From: Acephala macrosclerotiorum
Lineage: Eukaryota > Ascomycota > Leotiomycetes > Helotiales > Mollisiaceae
Assembly (NCBI GenBank): GCA_014904845.1
Contig: MU119249.1
Span: forward strand, 186,001 to 250,000
Length of the DNA stretch: 64,000 nucleotides
Reading direction: 5' to 3'
Part shown: piece by piece, positions 23,587 to 34,554 of the stretch
Position numbering within the stretch: the stretch's first letter is position 1
Layout of the letters: every line of letters starts with the position of its first letter
Made by a program: the position numbers and the translations under genes
Notes under the pieces: generated by a model
The model's input: the letters and a program-made list of their open reading frames with translations, nothing else
Databases searched by the model: none
Told to the model about the DNA's origin: nothing

Positions 23587-23714
23587 TCGCTGGGCTTAGA
23601 AAAGCTGTATCGCGGGGAAAATAAAATAAAATAAAAAATAAATGGAACCCCAAACTCATCCGGAATGGACGAGTCCTAGTGTGGCAATACCCGAGAACGT
23701 TATTGGTGGACCAC

Positions 23715-25490
23715 CTATTTCCCTGGCATTGCTAGCAAATTCAATCTGATCTCTCGACTCATTCCACCGCCAAGTGCTTTGTAGGCAACAGACACTGTAA
23801 ATCCGTCAAGTTGCCGTCTCACACGATCCCCCCTGCCGTAATCCCAATTTACATCCGGAGGAAAAGTTGAAAAGTACTCTTTTGCACGCTTGAGGTTGTC
23901 TGTGTCCCAAGAGCCGTTCGAGAACAGGTCTCCAGCTGATGAAACTAGACGAGGATCGTTACAGGATATAACATCACACCCACGCCGCTCAAGTAAAACG
24001 ATGAAGGGATCTTTGCCATTATACAAGCATCTGACGATCCCGGGAAACTGCTGGAACTCTGGAACCTTGCTTATCAAGCTACCGTCAATGACGGGACACC
24101 ACCCGCAGAAGAACTCGACCCCCGGTGCGTTGACGACCAGGGAGTTTGGGTTGGAGAACAGATCTTCGGTGACGTGCGATAACATTAGTCCTAGATCTTC
24201 TGAGGCAATGTACACGAGACGTAGGCGAAATTTGACGAGACTATCGGCCGGAAGGAAGTAATATGCGCCACCAGATGGCCATCGCCGGCAGTAGACCCGA
24301 TCAGATTTGTTGTTCTTGGTAAGACCGATGCAAACTATTCTTCCCCGATACTTGCAAAACAAGTAGGCAAGACATGTAGTAGGGTTGAGCTCCCACAGCA
24401 AAAGCGAAGCTTGGAGGCTTCGGCTTGTCATCGCCGGTGGAGCCATCTCCAATTGATCACCATCCAACTCCAATTCCGAATATCTCACTTTATTTGTCAA
24501 CGTGAATGCCGAAGGATCACTAGCGAGGAGGCCTCGGCCACTAATCATTCTTCGAGCTGATTTCGTCTGTACGTTAGTTGCTGCTTGATGAAGTGATGTG
24601 TCCACCCCGCGAACCATACGGCCTTGCGCATCCATCGTTGGCCACGCGATATTCCACGCTAGAATGGTATAGTCCCCTTGGATCTTTAAAATCTCATCTT
24701 GAAGTCGAAGGAAAGCTCTTTTACCTTCTCCATAAAGCAGAGGCATGTTGACTCCGAAAATTCCAAGCAGAGAATAGGCAGCATCCTCGGGTCTCGTGGT
24801 AGTTCTATTGGCTGCCCAGGACATGCGCTCCGCCACGTTGTACCTACCAAGGAGACTAAAACCCTCCAAAACTCGAGTATTGATGCCACTGATCCTGTTC
24901 AGCTCTTTCGCGAGGCTGAATTTGGTGCCTATCTCGGTCCAATCTGCGGCATAGAATTCGACTACCCCAGGGGCAATGAGTTCTTGTAGTGTCCATCCTC
25001 TCCTGAACCACCGACTTTGACAGAAAATACTATCCTCGTCGAAGCCTATTCCCTTGCCAAATTCGACAACGAGAAATGCTGTTGGTACGTCCACTAAGTA
25101 GGCATAACAGATTCCGGCTCCCTGGTACCATTTATACATCGAATTGATAGCCTCCACAAGCTCGGCAGAGCTAGTCTTGTCAATGCTATTAATGTCAAAT
25201 TCAGAAACAGCACCTGAATCTGAGGTTTTCGTGGATGAACGGTCCGCTACTCACCAACAAGTATCAACCCATGCATAGTCAAACTGGTCTTCACGAGCCC
25301 TTGCACAACATTGTTTAATCTTTGTGAAGCCAGGTTTATTCTTTGCCCTCTCGGGATCCCTGGTCATCTCCTGCAATGTGACCTCCTCGTCTGGTCTCCC
25401 CCACGTATGTGATAGAATCACGTAGGGAGGAAACGGAGCGGCTTGGAACTCCACAACCTCATTGCTGCCATCGGTTTTGAGAAGTCGCAT
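23715..25490 (-). CDS. HET-domain protein (HET-D/HET-E type HET module), 2 exons, 568 aa
   Basis: Exon 1 is 25490-25255 and exon 2 is 25185-23715. The 69-bp intron (gtgagt...attaatag) splits the second Cys codon of VDTCCID, the signature of this HET subfamily, and the join gives 569 codons including the stop. HET motifs are YVILSHTWG (23-31), WVDTCCIDKTSSAEL (74-88), INSMYKWY followed by CYAYL, RGWTLQEL (141-148), and the family tail AAYSLLGIFGVNMPLLYGEG (~214-233) followed by DYTILAW. The ~310-residue C-terminus is uncharacterised. Members of this type often carry NACHT-WD repeats (HET-D, HET-E); this one does not, so it is a stand-alone HET executor. It is immediately next to transposase fragment C, with a repeat junction upstream of its start. 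Confidence 0.92.
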
Positions 25491-25777
25491 TATGGTTTAA
25501 TAGTAAACTTTAGAACATTACCAGCATACGCGCTAGGACGGGGGTGGTAAGGGCCTCAAGCAGTTGCGGCTGAAGGATGGCGAACAACGTGATTGAGCTA
25601 AGCTCTTATTTAACTGCCGATATCGACTAACACGGGCAGAGTCTTCAAATCATGTGACATACCGCCGAGCCCAGAGATAAGCGAACATGGGGGTATGAGC
25701 AGACTAGCCATAGATGGCTAGTGAGTATAAGCTGTAGGGCAGAAATAAAAATCAATAAGTGTTTCGAACTGAAGCCG
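25491..25777. other. Upstream region of the minus-strand HET gene, with inverted block
   Basis: No gene is seen. Bases 25744-25785 (aataaaaatcaataagtg onward, gaactgaagccgatttcgaa) are the reverse complement of 16653-16693 with few mismatches. Confidence 0.5.
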
Positions 25778-25818
25778 ATTTCGAAGGCTTCGTGTGAGAC
25801 GCAGGCGAGCACCCACGT
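25744..25818. repeat. Head-to-head repeat junction (copy R-d)
   Basis: The left half (25744-25785) is the inverted 3' end of the ~300-bp repeat (compare 16653-16693). The right half (25778-25818; gaaggcttcgtgtgagacgc then aggcgagcacccacgt) is its direct 5' end (compare 16399-16440 and 13214-13258). The two meet at gatttcgaa. It lies about 130 bp upstream of transposase fragment D. Confidence 0.6.
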
Positions 25819-25849
25819 TGGGTGCTAGCAGTACAGGACCTTCGCGACG

Positions 25850-26178
25850 CGGAGGTTGCTGGTTAGCAGGTTTCTCGAACCTTCCATGGGCACGTGCCGG
25901 GCGGTACGCGTCTCCTTCACATCCTCCTTCACATCATCGTGGTGGCCATTATGGACAGAGCCAGCCAAGTGCTGGCGCAAGGCGTTCCTCCTGACGTGCC
26001 TAGTTCATACCGTGCCCTAGCAGATCATAGTAAAATTCCTAACTCTACTCTCCATCATCGTGCTCGGAGACGACGCTCGATTGAAGAGAAGGCCCAAGGC
26101 CAAAAATACCTCAAGCCATGGGAATGTTGCTTCAATTCGATCCCTCGCCAAGCCGTATTGATGAAAGCTACTTACTAA
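25850..26178 (+). pseudogene. Fot1/pogo transposase fragment D (N-terminal 57 residues)
   Basis: The leader shares aggtttctcgaaccttcca with the intact copy. ATG 25951 starts MDRASQVLAQGVPPDVPSSY, nearly identical to the intact transposase up to about residue 57 (YLKPWE). It then diverges into unrelated codons and stops at 26178. It is a truncated copy without the CENP-B-type or DDE domains and shows little sign of RIP, so it is relatively young. Confidence 0.75.
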
Positions 26179-26396
26179 GCAATGCATGTAATGCAGCAAG
26201 AGCAACTCAACTCAACTCAGCTTCGTGGCCGTCCTCACTCCTGCACGAATCCCAGCAATAAGTCAACCCCCCCGCTACTGTATGTTTTATGATCTTAACT
26301 AAAACCATGCAATAAAATTTTCTCGAATGAGTACCCTTATCCATAGTTGCAACAGATCGAAGTGTACAGCATGCTGAAGCGCAGCTTAACAGCGTA

Positions 26397-26741
26397 ATGA
26401 ATATCAACCGAGTCAACTGTTTCGACCGCCCTCTTCAATTTCGGGTTTGTCATTCAGGATCACCTGCAAAAGGTGCCAACGGCAACATTAGGGCAAGGCT
26501 GAATATAATTCCTGAGGTTATATCAAAAGACGAACTGAAGGAATACGTGAACGACCATTGTGAGGAAAAGAAGAAGAATGGGCCTTTGATTTCTGTTACT
26601 CCAGAAATAGAGGCCGCCTTTTGTGTCCCTCTGCCATGCTTGCTGTGCTTGCCATGCCCTGTGATAATCGGTGCCCACCATCATGTTGCCTGCCACTCGA
26701 AATTTGATAAGGACGGTATCTTGTCGAAGGAAGCAACATAG
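26397..26741 (+). CDS. Possible gene or gene fragment, uncharacterised
   Basis: An open frame of 114 codons. Its middle part looks like real protein: QFRVCHSGSP, IRARLNIIPEVISKDELKEY and GPLISVTPEIEAAF. The layout RVxHxxS..., helix, ...SVTPxxxAAF recalls the fungal DUF7587-type domain, but this is a resemblance only. The last 35 residues are low-quality (LPCLLCLPCP), so the true product probably ends or splices before then. It may be a remnant of another host gene at the edge of the island. Confidence 0.3.
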   Translation: MNINRVNCFDRPLQFRVCHSGSPAKGANGNIRARLNIIPEVISKDELKEYVNDHCEEKKKNGPLISVTPEIEAAFCVPLPCLLCLPCPVIIGAHHHVACHSKFDKDGILSKEAT

Positions 26742-27250
26742 GAATTCATGGTGGTGGCGGGGGCTAGAAAGGAGCGGAATCTCTATAGATACTGTAACAA
26801 TAGAGGCTAATCGTTCTGTTGTTTGTCGCGACAGTCGAAAGAGAAGTCAGCGAGCGAAAGAAAAATCAACGAGAGAGAAGTTGGTGGAACAGAAGTCAGC
26901 GAAAAGGAAATCAGCCGAAAGAGAAGGCAGCCGAAAGACGGTCTGACAAATATCGGCCAGTTTTTGCTCCGATCGAGGGCACGGGGCAACTCGTTCCTGT
27001 GATGGCACGTGCTCACGTGAGCCCTCGCTTGGCTTAGCTTCAGGGGTTGGTGGTAGCCGGGATCGAATCGGAAGTGCAATCTTATAAGCACTCAAATAGG
27101 GGCTCTACGAGCGATTCTCTTCTTTCCTTCTTCATCTTTTGATTCTCCTTCGTACTAGGCCTATAAATTGATCCTTTTAGTCTACGAACGCACTCTCATA
27201 TGCCTCTTTTTAATTTGTGATCATTTGTACCGTTACAGTTCCACGGTAAT
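26742..27250. other. Island right edge; purine-rich tract
   Basis: No supportable gene. 26835-26945 is a purine-rich low-complexity tract with repeated gtcagcga/gaaag elements, which makes charged Arg/Lys/Glu or Ser-rich frames on both strands. Composition turns AT-rich at about 27,250-27,300. Confidence 0.5.
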
Positions 27251-27976
27251 AGTTCGCTTTACTTAGCCTTCAACTACAGCCTTAATTATAAACAAATAAA
27301 TACGCTATAATTACCGTAATTATAATCAAAAACCTTTGATCGCTTAATTAAAAATATTAATCTATATAACGATATTATATAATACAATACTTTCTAGTCG
27401 TTATAAGACTAATAATATTAATTGTAACAAAGTTTAAATAATCAAATCAAATTGTTTTATAAGTTTAAAAGATATAAAAAAACTTGTAATTGTAACGATA
27501 CAAACGATCACAAACTATAATAAAAACATATAAAAGTACGTATTTATAGATTTATAAAATCAAACTTATAAACTAATTGCGAAAAAAAATCTAAAAATAC
27601 AAAAAAAAGTTTCCAAACTTAGAAAAAACCCTATTATATATACTCGTCAAACTTTCTTTCGACTATAGTTCGACGCTTAACTAAAGACTAAACGTTCCAA
27701 GTTCTAATCAAGGGCGTAAAAGTTCAAATGCCCGTCTCGGATGCCCGTCACGTGACCTGACGCCGTCACAATAGTAGTACTATAAATCAAAAGTTTTGTT
27801 TTACTCCAAATTAATACCCTGTGCAATTCTACGCGACAACGACAATATAATTATAAATTCTAAAATAAACAAAATTTAAACTATTTAAAAATAATTAAAT
27901 AATATAAATAATACAAAATAATAAGAATTTTTTATTATTTTATAAATTTAAAATCAATTGAATCCAAAGTACCAAA

Positions 27977-28022
27977 AATTTGTCTCGTTACAAAAAACGT
28001 TTTAAAACGCAAAAATAAACAT
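27977..28022 (-). repeat. Terminal inverted repeat R1 (right type, RIP-mutated)
   Basis: Aligns without gaps to 23319-23364, followed by TA at 28023-28024. The first ~15 bases (atttgtctcgttaca) are identical. Of about 17 differences, most are G-to-A or C-to-T. Similarity continues inward to about 27890. It is in inverted orientation to L1 at 10057. Confidence 0.65.
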
Positions 28023-29734
28023 TATTATATAATCGAATTATATACTTTTTTAGAATCTTAATACAAATCAATTTTATTTTATATTTAACAAATATTAAAT
28101 ATAACGTATATAAATTGTACATATTCCATTTTTAACGCTTTTACCAAATAATTCTAATTTCAAACTATTTATTGAAATCAAAACATATATAGTAATTCTA
28201 CGCAATATTTAATATCACAAAAATAATTACTATTAAAAAGTATTTCATTACTTTTAATTAACTAAATAAACGATTCCGCGAAATCTATCATTTTAAAATA
28301 TCGTTTTATATTTTTTACTACTTTTTAATTAGTGTTCAAAAAGTAATCGAAATAAAATATTACAATACGTATTAAAAACTATTTTTTCTATTATAATAAT
28401 ATAAAAATCGAACTATTTTACGTTTTTTAAAACGCGACTTTTTCTAATCAAAACATCTTTTAATATTTGTTCAATTAATCGAAAATCTCATATATTAATA
28501 TTGATTTTTACAATTTTATACAAATAAATATTTATTAAATTATTCTCAGTATAATCTCATATAACGATATTTTAAAACTTATTAAATTTAAATCTTTTTC
28601 TAGTAATTAGTATATATTCAATAATAAAATTACTACGAAACAAATTATAATTAATTAAAAATTTAAATACATTTAAAATTTCTATTAATCAATACAAAAT
28701 ATTTCGTAATTTTTTTAATTTAATCTATATTTTTATATATTCTATGCGCGTTTAAAACAAACTATAAATATTGAATTACTATTATTACAACGGTAACAAA
28801 TAATAAAAATTTCAAAATATATAATTTATATTATCTTTTGAGATTATTTTCGTAGTTATTAGCGTTAATAAATAACCAATAATTAATACTGGGATTACTA
28901 TTATCAAAGTCGACAATATTAATATATTTGAATATACGTAATATATTTTATTCGTTTATAGTCTTCAAAATATTGATTTGAATAACGCTTGATATTAATT
29001 TGTATATTACGAACTTTATTCGAATGTTTTCGAATTCGAAATTACTATTAATATAATCGTAATTGAGAGTAGAATTTGAAACGTTAATTGATTATTTAAT
29101 AACTAATAATTCTTTTTCGATATTCTAATTTTATTTTGTATTTCTCAAGTACTATATATTCGTAGTTTATTTAAATATCGTTTTTAAAATAAATATTATT
29201 TTATTACTTTTTATTTGATTAACGAAACAATATCGAGTTTTATAGAATTATAATCTATTTGAAATATAATATAAAATCGATATATATTTCGAAACGCTTA
29301 TAAACTTGTAACAAATTAATAATAAATAATTTCTTGTTATTAAAACTTTAAAAAAACGACGTTTGTTCAAATTAAACTGTATTTATATATTGATTTACTA
29401 AAAAAAACTCGCTTATTGCAAATTATTCTATTAATTTTAATTAATTCTTATTTTACTATATATATTTTATCTCGGTCAATTTGCAAATAAATATTTATTT
29501 AATCTACTACTTTTAAAAGTTTATCAATAATTTAAACAACAAAACGAAAAAAAGTAATAAAAATTTAATAATAAATTAAATAAAAACTAAATTTAATATC
29601 GTATTACGTAGAATTTTTACGCGAGTAAAAAAAACAAAAATAATAAATATTAGTTTATACTATAATTGAACGAATTTCAATATCGATTAATAATATATTA
29701 AAATATTTTTACGAAAATTTTTGAAATTTTTTGA

Positions 29735-30170
29735 GTAAAATATTCTATTAATGAAATATTCTAAAATGCGATTAATATTTTATATAGAATATTTTTATAC
29801 GCAAAATATTCTATTTAAAATATTAATACATTTTAAAATATTCCAATTGGTAAAATATTTTATTAAAAGAATAATCTAAAATTTAATTAATATTTCGAAT
29901 AAAATATTTCAATTAATAAAATACTCTAAAATTTGACTGAGATTTGAATAGAATATTTCAATTAATAAAATATTCTTATACGCAGAATATTCTACTAGTG
30001 AAATATTTTAAAATTCGATTAATATTTTAAATAAAATATTCTACTAATAAAATACTTTGAAATACGATTAAAATTATACGTAAAATATTCTTATTTTTAG
30101 AATATTCTACTAATAAAATATCGTATTCTATTAATACTTAAAATAAAATATTCTATTTGTAGAAAATTCT
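29735..30170. repeat. Degenerate AT-rich tandem array
   Basis: About 8-10 irregular repeats of roughly 46-60 bp built from the core aaaatattct(a)ctaataaaatattctaaa and a gattaatatttt spacer, often with palindromic agaatattct. Variation in unit length suggests an old, mutated minisatellite. Confidence 0.6.
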
Positions 30171-32221
30171 CAAATTAATAAAATATAACAATAGTAAATA
30201 ATCAAATATTATTATAATCCAAAAATAGATTTTAATTTAAAATAAAAAAAATACAAATACAAACAAAAAATAACAATTACTAAATCCACGTATTAAAACT
30301 ATAATCTATTTGTTTTTATCTATAAATAAATACATAAAATATTTAATCAAATAACGTTTTCTAATAATATCGAATTTTTAGATCGTTTCTACGAAATAAC
30401 GCATCTCAATATAACTTTAATCAAATTAAAAAATTTATTATATCAATCTCTTGAAAAACGATTTCGAATTCTATTTCAATTAAAAAAAATCGAATATTGA
30501 TTAAAAAAATTCAAACTTCGAAAATGCTTTTTGAACGTTTATAAAAATCGTATTAAAATCGAAATTTCTCAACCGATTTTAATTATTGCCCTAGTTCAAT
30601 TCAAATTGACGATTAGTAATCTTTAAAACGCAAAATATATTAAACGTTTTTATTTTTCGAAAAACGCTTTTTTAACGCATTATTATAAATAGTATCGATT
30701 AAAAATTGTAAAATAATATATTTATTCGTACAACGAGTAATAAACAATCGAATTCTATGATAAAAATACGTATAAACTTTTAACGCTAATATAAATAAAT
30801 CTTATAATAATACAAAGAAATAGAATAATAAATATCGTATACAAAAATAAAATCGTAATATCGAATCGATTTCATACGACGATAAAATCGTTTTTCGATT
30901 TCTAAATACGAAATTTAATTGAAAAACGGTATAACGATCGAAAAACGTAAAGAATAATTTCAAAATCATAAAAAAAAAACTAGTTTTATACAAAAGTTTT
31001 ATATTTTTAAAATCGTTTATTAATCTTTAAATATCTTTTTAAAAAAGTATTTTATATTAATATAAATCGTTTAAATATAATGAAATAAATATAATTTTCT
31101 TGGTATACGCAATATTAATATATTATCTCAAGAATTAATACAATATTTAAATCGCATTAAATACATTTAAATTTCAATATTCAATAATAATAAAAAATTT
31201 ATATATAATTTAAATTTTAAAACTATAAAATTGTTTAAAAAAAAAACTTTTAAAACGTTATTAATCGATAAAGATTTTATTACTCGAATTATTAAAAATA
31301 AAAATACATTTTTATTATTATATAATAATATCAAAAAATTGAAATTACTACAAAACGTTATCACTATTAATAAAATTATTTCTTCGATTAAAACGTTTAC
31401 CAAAGATTTTTTATACTTAAAAAATTATACAAAAATAATATAAACGTTTATCGATTCAACAAAATGTCACATAAAAAAAACAATACAATATATATAACGT
31501 AAATATAAAAAAAACTATATAATATTAAAAAATACCAATAAATTAATCGAATATAACAATATACAAACAAATAACAACGAGAGATTTGAAATAGCGTACG
31601 TTTAACTATAAATATTCGTTATACGCAATTTTTATCGCTTTACAAATCTCATTTCAAAATCGAATAATAAACAAAAAATATCGAATATCGATTTAAATTT
31701 TTAATATTTCTTTGAATTTATTAAACTTACGAACGTTTTTAAATTCAAATTTAATACGATTATTAGTATTTTTAACGTTAATACAAATTGAAAATATACT
31801 AAAAATATGTTTACGATAATTAAATCGTCGAATAAATACAATTATAATCTCGAATTAGAAATTATAAATTATTATCAGTTTTTAATTCGTATCAATAATA
31901 AATAATAAAATTTTTTTAAATTATTAGTTTAAATTATTACACTTTCGAATATTAAAATAAAATAACAATATAAAAAACTATACAATTAAATACTTCAAAA
32001 TTACACTTTTTATTTCTTTTTATATAATATTTGTAAAATACTAGAAAATAGTAAATACGTTATAAATTTATTTGTTAAACGAAATATTATACTTTTTTTT
32101 TTTTCGCATTTTATTATTATTTCCTGAGATCGATCGTTATAATAATAAGATAAAGAGAATAATTGTGGATACTCGTAGCGCATTATAATAATAACGTAAT
32201 TATAATTAAATTTATCAAATA

Positions 32222-34554
32222 ATGAATCAAATTCAAACGAGTAAATCGATCAAAGATACAATTCAAAATATCGTATTTATATCGCGTTTAGAAGAGTATA
32301 AAAAACAAATCGCGGAATAACAAAGTAAAATTTCTTTTTATAAAATAAAGTTGTTAAAAATTCAAACAAATTCTGAACGATTATTTATCGAGATTTAATC
32401 GTATTAAAACAAGATTAAAAAATTAGAAATTATTAATTTTGATTAATCACACGAAAATTCGTAAATACATTTCGAATTGATTGAAAAATAGCGGAAAATA
32501 GAAACTTTTGAAAAAACAATTACAAATTATGAATTTGTTCGCGAAATGCAAATTATACAAACAAAGTAGTATTAAAACGAACGAAAGATAGCGATTGAAC
32601 TAAAGAAATCTCGTTTTATAATCGTAGAATTCGAGTGTAAAATCTCAAAATATAAATTTGAAAATAATAAACAAATATCAATAGTAGAATTATTACGACA
32701 ATAGTTTATTATATATTTACAATAAATAACAATAGAATTAAAAGTATTATAATCGAGAATTGTTTAATAAAAGAAAAGTAATTTACAAAGATCAGAAAAT
32801 ATTAATATCGAAGTAATATTTTAAAATTTTTAAAAAAAAATTATCGAATTAAAATTCGTTAATCAATAGTAGATTGAAAATCTAAAAAATTCTAAAGAAA
32901 TAACTATTATCAAAAGTAGAACTTTAGATATAATATTTACAAAAATTAAAAAAACTAGAGAAAAAGTAAATAAAATGAGTATAATTTTTATAAAACGATT
33001 TTAATTTGAATAAAATTATAAAAACGATAATTATAAAACTATTTATTTAAATAAATTTTAATTTGAAAATTTTTTTATAATAAAAACGCAATTTAATAAG
33101 ATTAAAAATTTAAAAAAATCGATCATTAAATTTATTACTTTTTATAATCAAAATAATTTAACGTATAACGAAAATATTCGCGTGAAAATTTTCGAATAAT
33201 AAAAATTAATTTTGAGTAATCGATTTACTATTGTAAATAGAATAAAAATAAACATCAAAATAAAGATTTTTAATTTCAAGTAAATACTAATAATCGTAAA
33301 TAAACGAATTAAAGTTTTAAAACAAGAAAATTAAACTATTTATAATTTCCAAATAGAATTGAATATAACGAGAGTAATCGTCGAGAACTAACGATAAAAA
33401 ATAGAACGTATTAAATAATTCGAAAAAAAGTTCATAGAAATGAAAAAACAATTGTAATAAAAATAAATAATTATTAAAAACTTCGAAGAAAATTTAAAAA
33501 CAATATACGATATTACGCAAAAAAATATAGAATTTATAAGCGTTTTTAAAAAAGAATTAAATATAATCAAAATAGAGAATAAAATACTATTTTAATAAAA
33601 AAAAACAATTATTGTAAAATTTATAGTAAAATTGAATACGATTAAAATAAAAATTGAAATTTTGTAAAAAAAAATAAAATGAGTTCGTAAATTGAAAATA
33701 GAATTAAATGATTTAAAAATAGTATTGTAAGTGATAAATAATGTATAAATGAAATTAGAAAAAACGAGACAAGATTTGAAAAACTTAAAGTAAATATTAA
33801 ATTCGTATATTAAAAATTTGAAATTAATTAAAATTGAAATTAATAAAAGATTAAAAACCTCGAAGAGTTAAATGATCGATTTAGAAAAAAACTTAAAAAC
33901 AATACGATAATTTATTAAAAAAAGAGAAAAAGAATTAATAAATTTAAAATTTGAAATTGATAATAAAAACGAGCATATAAAATTGTTAAAAATACAATTG
34001 TTTGAAACGAACTATTTAATATAATTAGAGAAAAAAAAAAAGAAATTCGAAATCGAATAAAAAAAAATTCAAATTGCGTTAATCGAAGTAAAAATTTTAA
34101 ATAATTAAAATTTTAAAAAATTCATATAATGAAAAATGTAAATCGATACTAATTTTTTATATATTGAAAAAAAAATAGTTGCAACGGGATTAAACGTTAT
34201 AAGATATACGAAATATAAAATACGTTTTAAAAACTTCAAAATAAATCGTTAAATAAATATAAATTATATTTTTATAGAAAATTTAAAGAAAAAATTTGAA
34301 AAATTGTATAATCAAATAATTTATTATTTCGTAAACGATACTATGACAATAATAAAACTCGAGAAATACAAAGATTTTTTAGTAAATTAAAAATATCTTA
34401 CTAATTACAAAGAATTCTTTTATTGTAATTATAATTCACTACGAAAAAAATATTGCGATTTGAATAATACGAAAAAAGATTTAAAAAACGTTTCAAAATT
34501 TAAAGTTTAAAAACTAGTAAAATTTCGCACTAAGTTTAAAAAATTTCACGATTG
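32222..34554 (+). pseudogene. RIP-killed long coiled-coil protein gene (~777 codons)
   Basis: From ATG 32222 (MNQIQTSKSIKDTIQ) a single frame can be followed to a stop near 34552-34554 without any indel. It is interrupted only by stop codons, nearly all TAA or TAG with very few TGA. Between stops the text is strongly coiled-coil: Glu/Lys/Leu/Ile heptad-like runs such as SRLEEYKKQIAE, IEINKRLKTSK, INLKFEIDNKNEHIKLLKIQ and LEKKKKKFEIE. Most stops sit where a heptad protein would carry Gln, fitting CAA/CAG changed to TAA/TAG. Towards the 3' end (from about 34140) the composition is less coiled-coil. The original function is unknown; long coiled coils of this kind occur in structural, SMC-like and some signalling proteins. 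Confidence 0.65.

Noticed and set aside
27036..27085. tRNA-like sequence on the minus strand (attcgatcc-like T-loop, ttataag)
   Set aside because: The T-arm and acceptor stems do not pair and no 5' half is found.
10330..27250. Starship-type giant transposon
   Set aside because: No DUF3435 tyrosine-recombinase captain gene is visible at either edge; the ends found are pogo-type terminal inverted repeats.
29735..30170. CRISPR array
   Set aside because: Repeats are irregular, adjoining and AT-degenerate, without constant spacers, and the organism is eukaryotic.
30802..31443. AT-rich open frames such as 30802-30993 and 31231-31443
   Set aside because: Composition is only Phe/Ile/Lys/Leu/Asn from AT bias, with no motif and overlapping frames on both strands.
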